Origin: a virus
IMG/VR virus record: IMGVR_UViG_3300031539_000220
Span: 1 to 29,339 of that record
DNA length: 29,339 nt
Strand: one strand, 5' to 3'
Shown here: piece after piece, positions 16,300 through 22,950 of the stretch
Numbering within the stretch: position 1 is the stretch's first letter
How the letters are laid out: every line of letters starts with the position of its first letter
The notes under the pieces: generated by a model
Database searches by the model: none
The model's input: only the letters and a program-made list of their open reading frames with translations
Told to the model about the DNA's origin: nothing
Translations under genes and position numbers: made by a program

Positions 16300-16312
16300 G
16301 GGTCCAGTTCAT
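15932..16312 (-). CDS. RusA-like Holliday junction resolvase (catalytic half)
   Basis: This 126-residue frame has a Pro/His-rich N-terminal half and a conserved C-terminal half: RITLRIERVSTKLQDVDNFV, GGTKPLTDQLRYSGLIPDDD and a final QKTIIQITYHPPK. The acidic positions D70, D72, D83 and D93-D95 with K79 match the metal-binding pattern of RusA-like resolvases, which cut Holliday junctions during phage recombination and before packaging. Its N-terminus starts plausibly (MNWTHEDLSKLGYHLHQDG), so it may be complete on its own with a Pro-rich linker. Alternatively it is the C-terminal half of a gene split by a -1 shift. The replication-recombination context supports the function. Confidence 0.72.
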   Translation of the reverse strand: MNWTHEDLSKLGYHLHQDGQYHPHAPSPRVPDPIPQHDPVKPLVTPPPTQRKGKNRITLRIERVSTKLQDVDNFVGGTKPLTDQLRYSGLIPDDDPESISAHYQQQKCKHHKDQKTIIQITYHPPK

Positions 16313-16410
16313 TTGTGTTGGGTGAGGGGAGGGTGCGAGGTTTTATGTGGTTGCCTCGCGGGGTCTAATGATAACCAGCAGTCTACAGATGCCGCCACAA
16401 TCCCCAATTG

Positions 16411-16566
16411 TTATTCCTCGGTTGGTGGGTTTAAGCGAGATTGGCCGGGAACCTCGTTCGGATGATATTTCTCCCAGTATTTGTGGAAGTCGATTGTTTC
16501 CTGCTCTTGGATTTCCTTTTTGGTCTGGAAGTAACCTTCAGGATAGTCAATGTAGTCCTTTTTCAT
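16411..16566 (-). CDS. Small hypothetical protein (51 aa)
   Basis: This 51-residue protein starts MKKDYIDYPEGYFQTKKEIQ and ends PNEVPGQSRLNPPTEE. It begins five bases after the SSB-like stop and is natural in composition, with Tyr/Lys/Glu and a HKYWEKYHP segment. No motif is recognised. The following 98 bases up to the RusA-like start hold no visible gene. Confidence 0.65.
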   Translation of the reverse strand: MKKDYIDYPEGYFQTKKEIQEQETIDFHKYWEKYHPNEVPGQSRLNPPTEE

Positions 16567-16571
16567 AGGAT

Positions 16572-17039
16572 TTAGAATGGGATGTCTTCAGCATCATCCA
16601 GCGGGTCTTTTGGCGAGGTGGATCGAGGCGGGAGGGATGCGGCGATTTTGTCGGAGAGTGCCTTTGCCTCGGCGGCATCACGGGTTGGTTTGTTTTCGCC
16701 CGGAGCGTTAAGCCAACGCGCCTTGAATTGCTTTTTGCCATCGTACTCTTCCTCCTCAACAACAACGTCAACCTCTTTGCCAGCGAAGTTGATGTTGGAC
16801 CAAGTCCAATCGTGACCGAATACCTTGACGAGAGTCTCTTCGGTTTTGTCTATTGCGTTACTGGTAAGGTATCCTTTCCAGAAGATTGACCTGCCGTGTT
16901 GTTTTGATTCAGGTTGGGTGCAAACGCACGGGATGCGAATGTATTTGCTGCCCTTTGCGGATTCGTCGAACCACCCATATTGAGGTGCTTCGACCTTGCA
17001 ACGGAAGTTGCCGATCTCTTTAATGAGTTGTGTTGCCAT
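16572..17039 (-). CDS. Single-stranded DNA-binding-like protein (OB-fold/DUF669-type)
   Basis: The start is placed at ATG 17037-17039 (MATQLIKEIGNFRCKVEAPQ), giving 155 residues; an upstream frame extension is Ser/Pro-rich and overlaps the previous gene. The core is strand-rich (YIRIPCVCTQPES, WKGYLTSNAIDKTEETL, GKEVDVVVEEEEYDGKKQFK). The protein ends in DPLDDAEDIPF, an acidic tip with terminal Ile-Pro-Phe just like SSB C-terminal tails that recruit partners. It is therefore a likely ssDNA-binding protein for the replication/recombination module. DUF669-type SSB substitutes are the nearest family I can suggest. Confidence 0.68.
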   Translation of the reverse strand: MATQLIKEIGNFRCKVEAPQYGWFDESAKGSKYIRIPCVCTQPESKQHGRSIFWKGYLTSNAIDKTEETLVKVFGHDWTWSNINFAGKEVDVVVEEEEYDGKKQFKARWLNAPGENKPTRDAAEAKALSDKIAASLPPRSTSPKDPLDDAEDIPF

Positions 17040-17283
17040 TGTATTGTGTGGATTGTGTGGTTGTTGTGTTTTGCTCCGGGGAAGCTGTGGATTGCGTAAC
17101 TTGAGTCGGATACTCTGACTCGATTTGGGACTTGATGTTGTGCAGGACAGGAACGATTTTGTTTGCCCAATCGCAAGCCATTTCATGTGGGAGGTGGATG
17201 GTCACTTCCCCGCCGCATGGCGGAGTGTGACGCTTGACTGTGTACGCTGACAACTTCAGCTTCGTTAGCTTTTTATGTTTCAT
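17020..17283 (-). CDS. Small hypothetical protein (87 aa)
   Basis: This 87-residue protein starts MKHKKLTKLKLSAYTVKRHT and has a central EVTIHLPHEMACDWANKIVP segment followed by a Gln/Thr/Ser-rich tail. It overlaps the SSB-like start by 20 bases. The leader ATAAATACATTATG is identical over 14 bases to the one before the RecT-like gene at 22164. The function is unknown. Confidence 0.65.
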   Translation of the reverse strand: MKHKKLTKLKLSAYTVKRHTPPCGGEVTIHLPHEMACDWANKIVPVLHNIKSQIESEYPTQVTQSTASPEQNTTTTQSTQYNGNTTH

Positions 17284-17290
17284 AATGTAT

Positions 17291-17674
17291 TTATAATTTT
17301 TCCCGTAGAATCAGGTACGCCGCGCATTTTTGCATGGCAGTAACGAATATTAGCGGACAGGGTCGGAACCCTTCAAGCGGAATAATGCCATTATTAGTCA
17401 TGCATGTCAATATGTTTGCATATAAAATTTCCTCATTTTCTCGGAGGTCATACTCTATTTCTTGGCAGAGGTTTAAGTCGCAAACGTAGTTCGGAGGTTC
17501 AGGGAATTCATCATTTTTTCTGCGCCAATTGTTGTTGGCCTCATCGAATTTCCAACCGAGTTCGGTGGCAACTTCTGCGTTGAGCAAGTAAGCGGATGGG
17601 ACAACGTCCTCTTGAGTCATTTCGTGGAGGTTTTTTTCGTTGATCTGTAGCCAGAATTGTTTTGCGTAATCCAT
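17291..17674 (-). CDS. Hypothetical phage protein (127 aa)
   Basis: This 127-residue protein starts MDYAKQFWLQINEKNLHEMT and is mixed alpha/beta. It contains VATELGWKFDEANNNWRRKN and several Cys residues near the middle and end. No catalytic pattern is recognised. It is placed two bases after the 184-residue gene and seven bases before the 87-residue gene, inside the replication operon. Confidence 0.7.
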   Translation of the reverse strand: MDYAKQFWLQINEKNLHEMTQEDVVPSAYLLNAEVATELGWKFDEANNNWRRKNDEFPEPPNYVCDLNLCQEIEYDLRENEEILYANILTCMTNNGIIPLEGFRPCPLIFVTAMQKCAAYLILREKL

Positions 17675-17676
17675 TG

Positions 17677-18231
17677 TTATAGTAGTTCAGAGCAACGATA
17701 AATTGTGTCTTGAAGTTTAAGTTTCGGGATGTCTGCGTAATCGATGAATGAAGGATCGAAGAACGTAACTCTGTTGGTGGGTTGGATGGTGAGTCTGCCG
17801 TTGAATAGCTGGACCCAGATGAATGTTTTATCCTGCTCCGGAGTCTGTGAGTAAGAGTCACCAATAAAAGATGTCTGGAAGAGATACCTGCCTCCCAATA
17901 GTTCTTTGTGGATTTTAACTCGCACCTGTGAATCACCGAGGTGGTCGCAGTCCATATGCTCGTACTGTGATCCGTAGCAGTTCCAGAGTTGTGCGTAGTC
18001 GAGCATCCACCCCTTCTCTGGCTTATCGCAAAATGCGATAGCGTGAGGAGGGAGGTTGCGGTACATCATGCCTCCGTTGCGGAAAACGACATTGATGCCC
18101 CAAGCTCGGTCAGGAATGGCTACAGTCTGCACCCATTCAGCTTCTTGAAAGCCAATTGGTTCTTCGTGAGTAAAGCGTGTGTCCACCCATATGTATTGCA
18201 TAAGTGGAATTGACGATGTTTTATTGTTCAT
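17677..18231 (-). CDS. Hypothetical phage protein (184 aa)
   Basis: This 184-residue protein starts MNNKTSSIPLMQYIWVDTRF. It is rich in aromatic and strand-forming segments (GINVVFRNGGMMYRNLPPHA, YAQLWNCYGSQYEHMDCDHL), giving a beta-rich globular impression without a recognised active site. Its start lies within the last codons of the 56-residue Cys-rich gene (11-base overlap). It is part of the replication operon by position only. Confidence 0.7.
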   Translation of the reverse strand: MNNKTSSIPLMQYIWVDTRFTHEEPIGFQEAEWVQTVAIPDRAWGINVVFRNGGMMYRNLPPHAIAFCDKPEKGWMLDYAQLWNCYGSQYEHMDCDHLGDSQVRVKIHKELLGGRYLFQTSFIGDSYSQTPEQDKTFIWVQLFNGRLTIQPTNRVTFFDPSFIDYADIPKLKLQDTIYRCSELL

Positions 18232-18391
18232 TTTTGTAAAATTCTTTTATTTCGTAATAGCAACTTTTGCAGTAGTGCCTGCCGTGATTTCCGCTTTTGC
18301 CGGGATGGACAAAGCCATATTTTTTCTGTGCTTGCATCCTGCATTTTTTGCCGAATGCCCCGGCGCATTTTGTTGGTGTGTATTTTTTCAT
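18221..18391 (-). CDS. Small Cys/His-rich basic protein (56 aa)
   Basis: This 56-residue protein starts MKKYTPTKCAGAFGKKCRMQ and ends YCKSCYYEIKEFYKNEQ. It shows C...C and CKSC with His residues between, suggesting a small zinc knuckle, and an excess of Lys. It has an ATGA overlap with the stop of the helicase-loader gene and an 11-base overlap with the next gene. The tight coupling and sensible composition support a real gene. Confidence 0.72.
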   Translation of the reverse strand: MKKYTPTKCAGAFGKKCRMQAQKKYGFVHPGKSGNHGRHYCKSCYYEIKEFYKNEQ

Positions 18392-19089
18392 TTTTCGATT
18401 TTGACGATAGTTGAGAAGTCACGAATGCGGCGAAGGATGGGTTGTCCTCGATCCTCCGAGAGCATTTTGGTGAGTTGCGCCCCTGTAGCGTTTGTGGTGA
18501 TTATTGTCGGCTTGAGATTGTTAGTACGATGCTCCAGTACGTCATAAAGTTCCACCTCTGCCCTCTCGGTCATCTTTTGTTTTCCGAGGTCATCGATGAG
18601 CAGGATTGATGTGCGGCGGCAACGCTCCATGGCCTCGATAGCCTGTCCCTTTTCCTCGGCATTGCTGTGCCATTGGTCTGCGGCGAATTTAGCGAACTCC
18701 GTTGCTGTCAACCCGTAGCAGGATCGACCATCTGCCGTCATGCGCTTGAGGATGTGCCAGCAGGCGCGAGTCTTGCCGCTCCCAGCGTATCCTTCAAGCA
18801 GGACTCCTGTTGGTCCGTACTGCCAGTTTTGAGCAATTGCGCTAAAAGCCCCGTAGATTCGATTTAAGTCAGTCTCCCGATAGAGAGGTGGGCAGATGGC
18901 ATCAAACGCAGTTTTAAGCCTGTTTCTGCGCTCGGAATCGGCAAGTCTGTTTTGTTCTCTGATGTGTTTTTGTTCACAAACCTCGCAAAGCAACTTGAAT
19001 TCAAGCGTCCTTCCGCAGGCTTCGATGACAGGCACTTCGACCACTTCAAAGCAGTCTTCGCCAGCACAAGGTTTTATTGTAGTTATCAT
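18388..19089 (-). CDS. DnaC/IstB-like AAA+ helicase loader
   Basis: This 233-residue AAA+ ATPase has Walker A GYAGSGKT at 100-107 and Walker B SILLIDDLGK with D166/D167. A sensor-1-like PTIITTNATG and a RIRDFST arginine-finger region follow. The N-terminus carries several Cys residues (C8, C13, C25, C35, C38) that could form a zinc site. The arrangement matches DnaC-type loaders that place the replicative helicase at the origin. The gene directly follows the DUF1376 replication-initiator gene, the order seen in lambda-like O and P modules. The start is ATG 19087-19089, 15 bases after the initiator stop. Confidence 0.88.
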   Translation of the reverse strand: MITTIKPCAGEDCFEVVEVPVIEACGRTLEFKLLCEVCEQKHIREQNRLADSERRNRLKTAFDAICPPLYRETDLNRIYGAFSAIAQNWQYGPTGVLLEGYAGSGKTRACWHILKRMTADGRSCYGLTATEFAKFAADQWHSNAEEKGQAIEAMERCRRTSILLIDDLGKQKMTERAEVELYDVLEHRTNNLKPTIITTNATGAQLTKMLSEDRGQPILRRIRDFSTIVKIEK

Positions 19090-19104
19090 TAGAGTTGTTG
19101 ATGG

Positions 19105-19833
19105 TTACCAAGAGAAATCGTATTCCTTAGGGATTTCGTTTTGTTTCGGAGGTTCTGGAGGGAGTTCTGGTTGGCATCGGTTGAGCCAGCCGACGATGAA
19201 TTTGCGGGTCTTTCGGCGTTTGGGATTGTTGGCAAGCCAAGCATCCATATTGCGGAGTTCTTGGTCCACGTCAGTTGTCGGGTAGTGCCGTTTGATGTCA
19301 GTAAGCCAAGCGTCATCGACCTGCTTCTTTTCTTCTTTAACCTCATCATGCGATGGGATTCCCGCCGCATTGCCGCCGCCAACTGGCGGTAATATAGCGT
19401 TAGCTATATTATATATTGAAGATGAAGATTGAAGAGCATCGGTTTGGGATATCCCAACCTGTATCCCAGATTGATGCGGTGGGATATGCGGTGGGATATC
19501 TTTTTTGCTGTTTTCTGCGTTTTTCCATCGTTTTTCAGAATTCGCCTTCTGTTTAGCTCGATATTCGTTTTGCTTAATTTTAACGTCTTCTAACTTTTTA
19601 TTGCGAAGTTTCCCATCTTCGCATATGCCAAATTTATCCCAAATTGATCCCATGGCATTCCCATCGCATCCTGCAAGGCGCGAAAGAACAACTCGGTCAT
19701 TTGGTAATCCATCATTGGTCCATTGGTAACAGAGCAGACGAATGTATGCCCCAGTCTCCTCGGCAGACAGCATTGCTGTTCCGACAAGGAAATCCTGCGG
19801 GTAGAATTGAAATGCGGGTGTATTAGATTTCAT
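19105..19833 (-). CDS. DUF1376-type replication initiator
   Basis: This 242-residue protein has an N-terminal PAFQFYPQDFLVGTAMLSAE, GAYIRLLCYQWTNDGLPND and a winged-helix-like LSRLAG pattern, the classic DUF1376 signature of phage replication-initiation proteins. Residues ~105-165 are a low-complexity linker (KKDIPPHIPPHQSG...). The C-terminal part (MDAWLANNPKRRKTRKFIVG) is a second small domain. The linker DNA holds an iteron and AT-rich hairpin region that may be the origin, as in lambda O. It would bind that origin and pass the helicase through the DnaC-like loader encoded next. Confidence 0.85.
   Translation of the reverse strand: MKSNTPAFQFYPQDFLVGTAMLSAEETGAYIRLLCYQWTNDGLPNDRVVLSRLAGCDGNAMGSIWDKFGICEDGKLRNKKLEDVKIKQNEYRAKQKANSEKRWKNAENSKKDIPPHIPPHQSGIQVGISQTDALQSSSSIYNIANAILPPVGGGNAAGIPSHDEVKEEKKQVDDAWLTDIKRHYPTTDVDQELRNMDAWLANNPKRRKTRKFIVGWLNRCQPELPPEPPKQNEIPKEYDFSW
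19376..19499 (-). other. Candidate origin of replication inside the initiator gene
   Basis: The region contains five GGGATA/TATCCC units: GGGATATCCC palindrome 19446-19455, TATCCC 19462-19467, and GGGATAT at 19481 and 19493. Next to them is an AT-rich segment with a perfect 9-bp hairpin (TAATATAGC, 4-nt loop, GCTATATTA; 19390-19411) and a CCGCC-AACT-GGCGG hairpin (19376-19389). Iterons plus an AT-rich unwinding element within the linker-coding part of an initiator gene is the lambda-O layout. It is sequence-based inference only. Confidence 0.5.
19476..19499 (-). repeat. Tandem 12-bp direct repeat (iteron-like)
   Basis: GCGGTGGGATAT occurs twice in perfect tandem (19476-19487 and 19488-19499), encoding the PPHIPPH motif of the initiator linker. 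The unit contains the GGGATAT word found elsewhere nearby. Confidence 0.8.
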
Positions 19834-20158
19834 CTGCGATGCTCTGCTTGGTTTGGAATATTCCTTTTAAGTCCGGGTTCTCTGCCATGATCTTTCGAGC
19901 ATAGAAAGCTCGGAAGTCATTACTCAATTTATAATCATCCTCCGAATCGGTTGTCATGTAGTAGTTCCACCGGAGAACCTCGTACAGCATTCCGATTCCG
20001 ATTTTGCTTTCCTCCCGGCGTTGCCGAAACTGACGAGCAAGGGTGACCAGAGCATCGTAAACATGAGGATTAGCAGCATGGAATCGGACGAATCGTTCAG
20101 GGATTGAATCACCTTTAACTTCATTAATCGGCTCGAAATTAAACTCGTTTTGTTCCAT
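19823..20158 (-). CDS. Conserved hypothetical phage protein (111 aa)
   Basis: This 111-residue protein has RFVRFHAANPHVYDALVTLA, then ESKIGIGMLYEVLRWNYYMT, and KLSNDFRAFYARKIMAENPD. It has the look of a widespread small phage protein with an F-H-x-x-N-P-x-V-Y helix and an I-G-I-G-M-L-Y/F-E-V-L-R-W core. The likely fold is all-helical. It overlaps the initiator start by 11 bases, placing it at the head of the replication set. The function is unknown; a DNA-binding or recruitment role is speculative. Confidence 0.75.
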   Translation of the reverse strand: MEQNEFNFEPINEVKGDSIPERFVRFHAANPHVYDALVTLARQFRQRREESKIGIGMLYEVLRWNYYMTTDSEDDYKLSNDFRAFYARKIMAENPDLKGIFQTKQSIADEI

Positions 20159-20342
20159 ATTTTTTTAAGATGTGTACCAACGATTCAAGTGCCTCTTCCC
20201 GTTTCCAACCAAGACCTTCCTCAATGACCGAATGCCACTTGCCATCGATCTCGACTTCGTAATCCCACCGGGCGCAATCATCTTGATGACGTGGAACACA
20301 TCGCAGAGGGAACCCCATAAAGTCATTATGTTTTTCAATCAT
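20139..20342 (-). CDS. Small hypothetical protein (67 aa)
   Basis: This 67-residue protein starts MIEKHNDFMGFPLRCVPRHQ and contains CARWDYEVEIDGKWHSVIEE followed by a helix. It is coupled at both ends: a 4-base ATGA overlap with the nuclease stop and a 20-base overlap with the 111-residue gene. No known motif. Confidence 0.65.
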   Translation of the reverse strand: MIEKHNDFMGFPLRCVPRHQDDCARWDYEVEIDGKWHSVIEEGLGWKREEALESLVHILKKYGTKRV

Positions 20343-21337
20343 TTCTTTTTGTCCTCAATAAGGCGTGTTGATCCATTGCCAGTAATGACATCTTCGTTAG
20401 ACGGGAAGTAATCCCGTGCTGCTGCCCACTTGCGGAAGTCTTCCGCGCCAATGTTGCCGAATAACTCGGCAATGTCATGGTAGGTCGCACCAGTTGCCTG
20501 TGCCGCTTGAGCAACGGCATTCGGGCCGAATTCTTCTTTGCCTTTGGCTTTTGATAACTTCCAACCGGGAACCTCTTCGCCTCGGTCCAGTCGATCCTTC
20601 GCTTCTTGTTTGCCCCAGTCCCACAATTCTTTTTTGAAAATGTTACAGGCTTTGAGGAATTTGCCCAACTTCTCTGGTTCGGCGAGTTGCGCTTTCAGGG
20701 TATCAATTGATACCTCGTTGTTGACCACCCGGAGCGTTTGCTCGGCAGGCTTGACAATCTGTAGGCAAGTAGACTTCTTGGCGCACCATGAGCAATACTG
20801 GCAGGCGGATGGTTGTTTGTTCGGGTCGTTGTATGCCGCGATGATTCCCTCCACGATCTCCGTAGCGGAATCCATCGTGAAATGGTGAGTAACAACCTTG
20901 CCTTGATCGCAGTAAACCAAATGGCAGGTCCACTCTGGCTCAAAGAATCGGGTCATGTTGCCAAGAGCATATGCAGCCATTTGGGACTCGTACTCATAGA
21001 TTTGCCCTGTTTTTAAATCCAGCGAGGTGCGAATATCTGCCGCCCGGATGTCCTCGGTCCCAACATGGTCCATGCCGGGAGTTTTGACCCACAACTCTGA
21101 CTCGCGAGTCTCAAGGACTGTCTGGTCAGGGATGACGCTTTTAACAAGGTTAATGGCAGTCTGCGCGGAGGTGCGGTCCTTGTCGTTGTCGAGTTCCTGC
21201 AAACAATCCTCGCCTTGAATCAACCGCCGCACAACGGAGTCGATCTTGGTTCCCCTGCTTGCCGCCGGGGATGTACCCCCGGCGGACTCATAGCATGGAC
21301 AGGCTTGCAATTTAGGAAGTGCGCTATGTCGGATCAT
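20339..21337 (-). CDS. PD-(D/E)XK nuclease with Cys cluster (Cas4/RecB-like)
   Basis: This 332-residue protein has a nuclease core with GTEDIRAADIRTSLDLKTGQ (acidic residues, D107 and K109 of the D-x-K motif) and YESQMAAYALGN as the following QxxxY-type helix. A four-Cys set (C179, C182, C185, C191 in ACQYCSWCAKKSTC) resembles the Fe-S-binding C-terminus of Cas4/AddB-type enzymes. C13 and C15 near the N-terminus may contribute. The C-terminal half (from ~200) is a helical extension with GWKLSKAKGKEEFG. It probably resects DNA ends for the RecT-like annealing protein that precedes it (ATGA overlap). DUF2800 is a similar family. Confidence 0.82.
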   Translation of the reverse strand: MIRHSALPKLQACPCYESAGGTSPAASRGTKIDSVVRRLIQGEDCLQELDNDKDRTSAQTAINLVKSVIPDQTVLETRESELWVKTPGMDHVGTEDIRAADIRTSLDLKTGQIYEYESQMAAYALGNMTRFFEPEWTCHLVYCDQGKVVTHHFTMDSATEIVEGIIAAYNDPNKQPSACQYCSWCAKKSTCLQIVKPAEQTLRVVNNEVSIDTLKAQLAEPEKLGKFLKACNIFKKELWDWGKQEAKDRLDRGEEVPGWKLSKAKGKEEFGPNAVAQAAQATGATYHDIAELFGNIGAEDFRKWAAARDYFPSNEDVITGNGSTRLIEDKKK

Positions 21338-22164
21338 TTCTTTGCTCCGGTTGCCGCGCCAACGAACCCAGCGGGATTCGCGATGATGCGTTTGCGATAC
21401 TCGTTGTCCTCAAGATCGCGCCATGTTTTGCCAATGTCGATTTGCCCCTTGGCAACAAGGAATGCGTTGACTGGCAGTTCATGGGTTCCCAGCACAGGCT
21501 CCAGATCGGCGATCCATGATCCATCCTCGGCAACAATTTTGCTTTCCACTACCACGATCTCATCTGGCTTTACCTCTTCAGCCTTGATCTCGATCACCTC
21601 TGGTTCTGGCTCGACCTTCTTCGCTTTCTTCGCAACAGGTGCAGGAGCAGGAGCAGGAGCAGGTGCTGGCGCAGATGGCGCGAAGTCTTGAACTTCTTCA
21701 GGAGTGTAGAAACCCTGAAGCACCGCAGGGTAGACTCCACGAACTCCATCCGAGATCACGCGAGCGCGAAGCATCTGGCGAGGATACTTTTTCCAGTTGT
21801 CCTTGCCACCAAGACCTGCCGCCTTTGCGCGGGTCATGTCCCAATCGACTTTGAGTGATCCACCAGCAGGGTGGCTGAATGTGCCTGCCACACACTCATC
21901 AGTATACTCACTCCATTCGACCTTGCCTCCAGCAGACTGGAATCGAGCGAGGATGGCATCTGCCTTCAATGCTGGTCTGCCCTGAATGATGTGATACTCC
22001 GCAGCAACTGTGCCGGGATGCCTGCCCTCTGCCTGCGCGACCAGCATGAGTGCTACTGCCTCCTCGGTCTTGCGAAGCCCGAAAAGACCGGACTTGACAA
22101 TGTGGTTTGCCATGATCTCCAGTTCGGTGACTGAAGCGGGTTGGGTTGTTGTTAATTGCGACAT
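21334..22164 (-). CDS. RecT-like single-strand annealing protein
   Basis: This is a 276-residue protein from ATG 22162-22164 (MSQLTTTQPASVTELEIMAN). The core contains GRPALKADAILARFQSAGGK, DMTRAKAAGLGGKDNWKKYP and RARVISDGVRGVYPAVLQGF, a pattern shared with RecT-family annealing proteins of freshwater phages. After it comes an Ala-Pro-rich linker ((AP)6-type) and an acidic tail, ending VGAATGAKK. It pairs with the nuclease downstream by ATGA coupling, as in RecE/RecT systems. The start follows ATAAATACATT, identical to another leader in this window. Confidence 0.75.
   Translation of the reverse strand: MSQLTTTQPASVTELEIMANHIVKSGLFGLRKTEEAVALMLVAQAEGRHPGTVAAEYHIIQGRPALKADAILARFQSAGGKVEWSEYTDECVAGTFSHPAGGSLKVDWDMTRAKAAGLGGKDNWKKYPRQMLRARVISDGVRGVYPAVLQGFYTPEEVQDFAPSAPAPAPAPAPAPVAKKAKKVEPEPEVIEIKAEEVKPDEIVVVESKIVAEDGSWIADLEPVLGTHELPVNAFLVAKGQIDIGKTWRDLEDNEYRKRIIANPAGFVGAATGAKK
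21638..21675 (-). repeat. Ala-Pro coding microrepeat
   Basis: A GCAGGA-type hexamer repeats about five times within the RecT-like gene, encoding alternating Ala and Pro in the linker between core and tail. It is a typical slippage-prone linker repeat. Confidence 0.7.
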
Positions 22165-22171
22165 AATGTAT

Positions 22172-22492
22172 TTATTGGTTGATGTGGTTGCGTAGTGTTT
22201 CGTTGTAGATTTGAGCGGAGAGAAGAGCATTCTGATGCTGGAGTCTCTCTAACTCTTGTTCTTGGTTTTCCTGTGGCAGCACGTCATCGTCCGGGAAAAT
22301 TCCAGCGTAGACGGGTGCATTCACAGGAGTATTGTTCTCTGCCTGCGATTGATTTTGCAGGTAGAAATCTTTGATGTGAGGGACGCTTTTTTTTGGGTAG
22401 GTAAGAGTCCTTGTTTCTCTGTATGTTTCCTTGCTTGTGGAGCAAGCCTGAACGGCAAGTGCCGTGATGATGGTTGCTATCTGTAGTTTCAT
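22172..22492 (-). CDS. Putative small lipoprotein (106 aa; spanin-like)
   Basis: The start is placed at ATG 22490-22492, giving 106 residues. MKLQIATIITALAVQACSTS is a short signal peptide with a basic K2, a hydrophobic core and a VQAC lipobox (Cys17), a weak but recognisable lipoprotein pattern. The mature part is polar, and the end forms a helix (QEQELERLQHQNALLSAQIY). It follows the 42-residue gene with an ATGA overlap and precedes the RecT-like start by a few bases. Together with the nearby single-TM proteins it could be the outer-membrane half of a spanin-type lysis pair, but this is inference. Confidence 0.6.
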   Translation of the reverse strand: MKLQIATIITALAVQACSTSKETYRETRTLTYPKKSVPHIKDFYLQNQSQAENNTPVNAPVYAGIFPDDDVLPQENQEQELERLQHQNALLSAQIYNETLRNHINQ

Positions 22493-22617
22493 TTTTTCTC
22501 CTTTGTCTGGGGGTAGACTGTGCTGCGAAATTTCGGAGTCTTGTTTTTGCAAGCCTGAATCAAGCGGATGTACGCTTCCGGGGGCAAGCAAGTGTGGATG
22601 GTCTTCTCAATGCCCAT
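22489..22617 (-). CDS. Small hypothetical protein (42 aa)
   Basis: This 42-residue protein starts MGIEKTIHTCLPPEAYIRLI and ends STVYPQTKEKK. It is flanked by a 2-base gap to the 48-residue gene and an ATGA overlap to the lipoprotein gene, consistent with a coupled cassette. It has two Cys residues and a basic tail, and no known motif. Confidence 0.6.
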   Translation of the reverse strand: MGIEKTIHTCLPPEAYIRLIQACKNKTPKFRSTVYPQTKEKK

Positions 22618-22619
22618 GG

Positions 22620-22766
22620 TTAGTCCTCCTCCTCGTTGAATTCGCGCCACCTCTGGTCGCGCTCCCGGCGTTTGCGTTTGTAGTCCTCAAACTCGTCGAG
22701 GATGCTACGTTGTCCTGCCCAGTAACTGGCGATCATGGCAATTAAGCTGATGACGATGTATTCCAT
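22620..22766 (-). CDS. Small membrane-anchored coiled protein (48 aa)
   Basis: This 48-residue protein starts MEYIVISLIAMIASYWAGQR. Residues 3-18 form one membrane segment, followed by a highly charged helix (KRKRRERDQRWREFNEEED). TTTCAGGAGGACAAAAATAATG gives it one of the few clear Shine-Dalgarno signals here. It starts in a TAATG overlap with the 39-residue gene. It is compatible with a minimal inner-membrane spanin or phage membrane protein but short for a full spanin. Confidence 0.65.
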   Translation of the reverse strand: MEYIVISLIAMIASYWAGQRSILDEFEDYKRKRRERDQRWREFNEEED

Positions 22767-22885
22767 TATTTTTGTCCTCCTGAAAGAGTGAGCGTCAGAA
22801 GCAGAAGAACTGCCATTGGCGCGAAGGCAATCAACGCCTCCCAGCAATGCTGGAGCGTGACGATTAGTGGTACTTGTATTTCCAT
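22766..22885 (-). CDS. Small membrane protein (39 aa), holin-like size
   Basis: This 39-residue protein starts MEIQVPLIVTLQHCWEALIA. Residues ~17-34 (AFAPMAVLLLLTLTL) form one strongly hydrophobic segment with a short polar SGGQK end. It starts in the first codons after the CTATGACACAA element (site C) and is followed by a TAATG junction. Holin-like size and context make a lysis role possible, but one membrane segment is weak evidence. Confidence 0.6.
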   Translation of the reverse strand: MEIQVPLIVTLQHCWEALIAFAPMAVLLLLTLTLSGGQK

Positions 22886-22911
22886 TAGAACTTCAATTTA
22901 ACCCAAGCAAG

Positions 22912-22950
22912 TTGGGTGGTCAATATCTTTTTTTTGCTGTTGTGTCATAG
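22912..22950 (-). promoter_or_regulatory. Repeated phage regulatory element, copy C
   Basis: On the minus strand this reads CTATGACACAA then AGCAAAAAAAAG...GATATTGACC and ACCCAA, matching the copies at 24557-24598 and 26300-26339. The CTATGACACAA overlaps the LuxR-type gene stop. ATGACA could serve as a -35 and the downstream part as a -10. It precedes the four tiny lysis-like genes. Confidence 0.6.
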
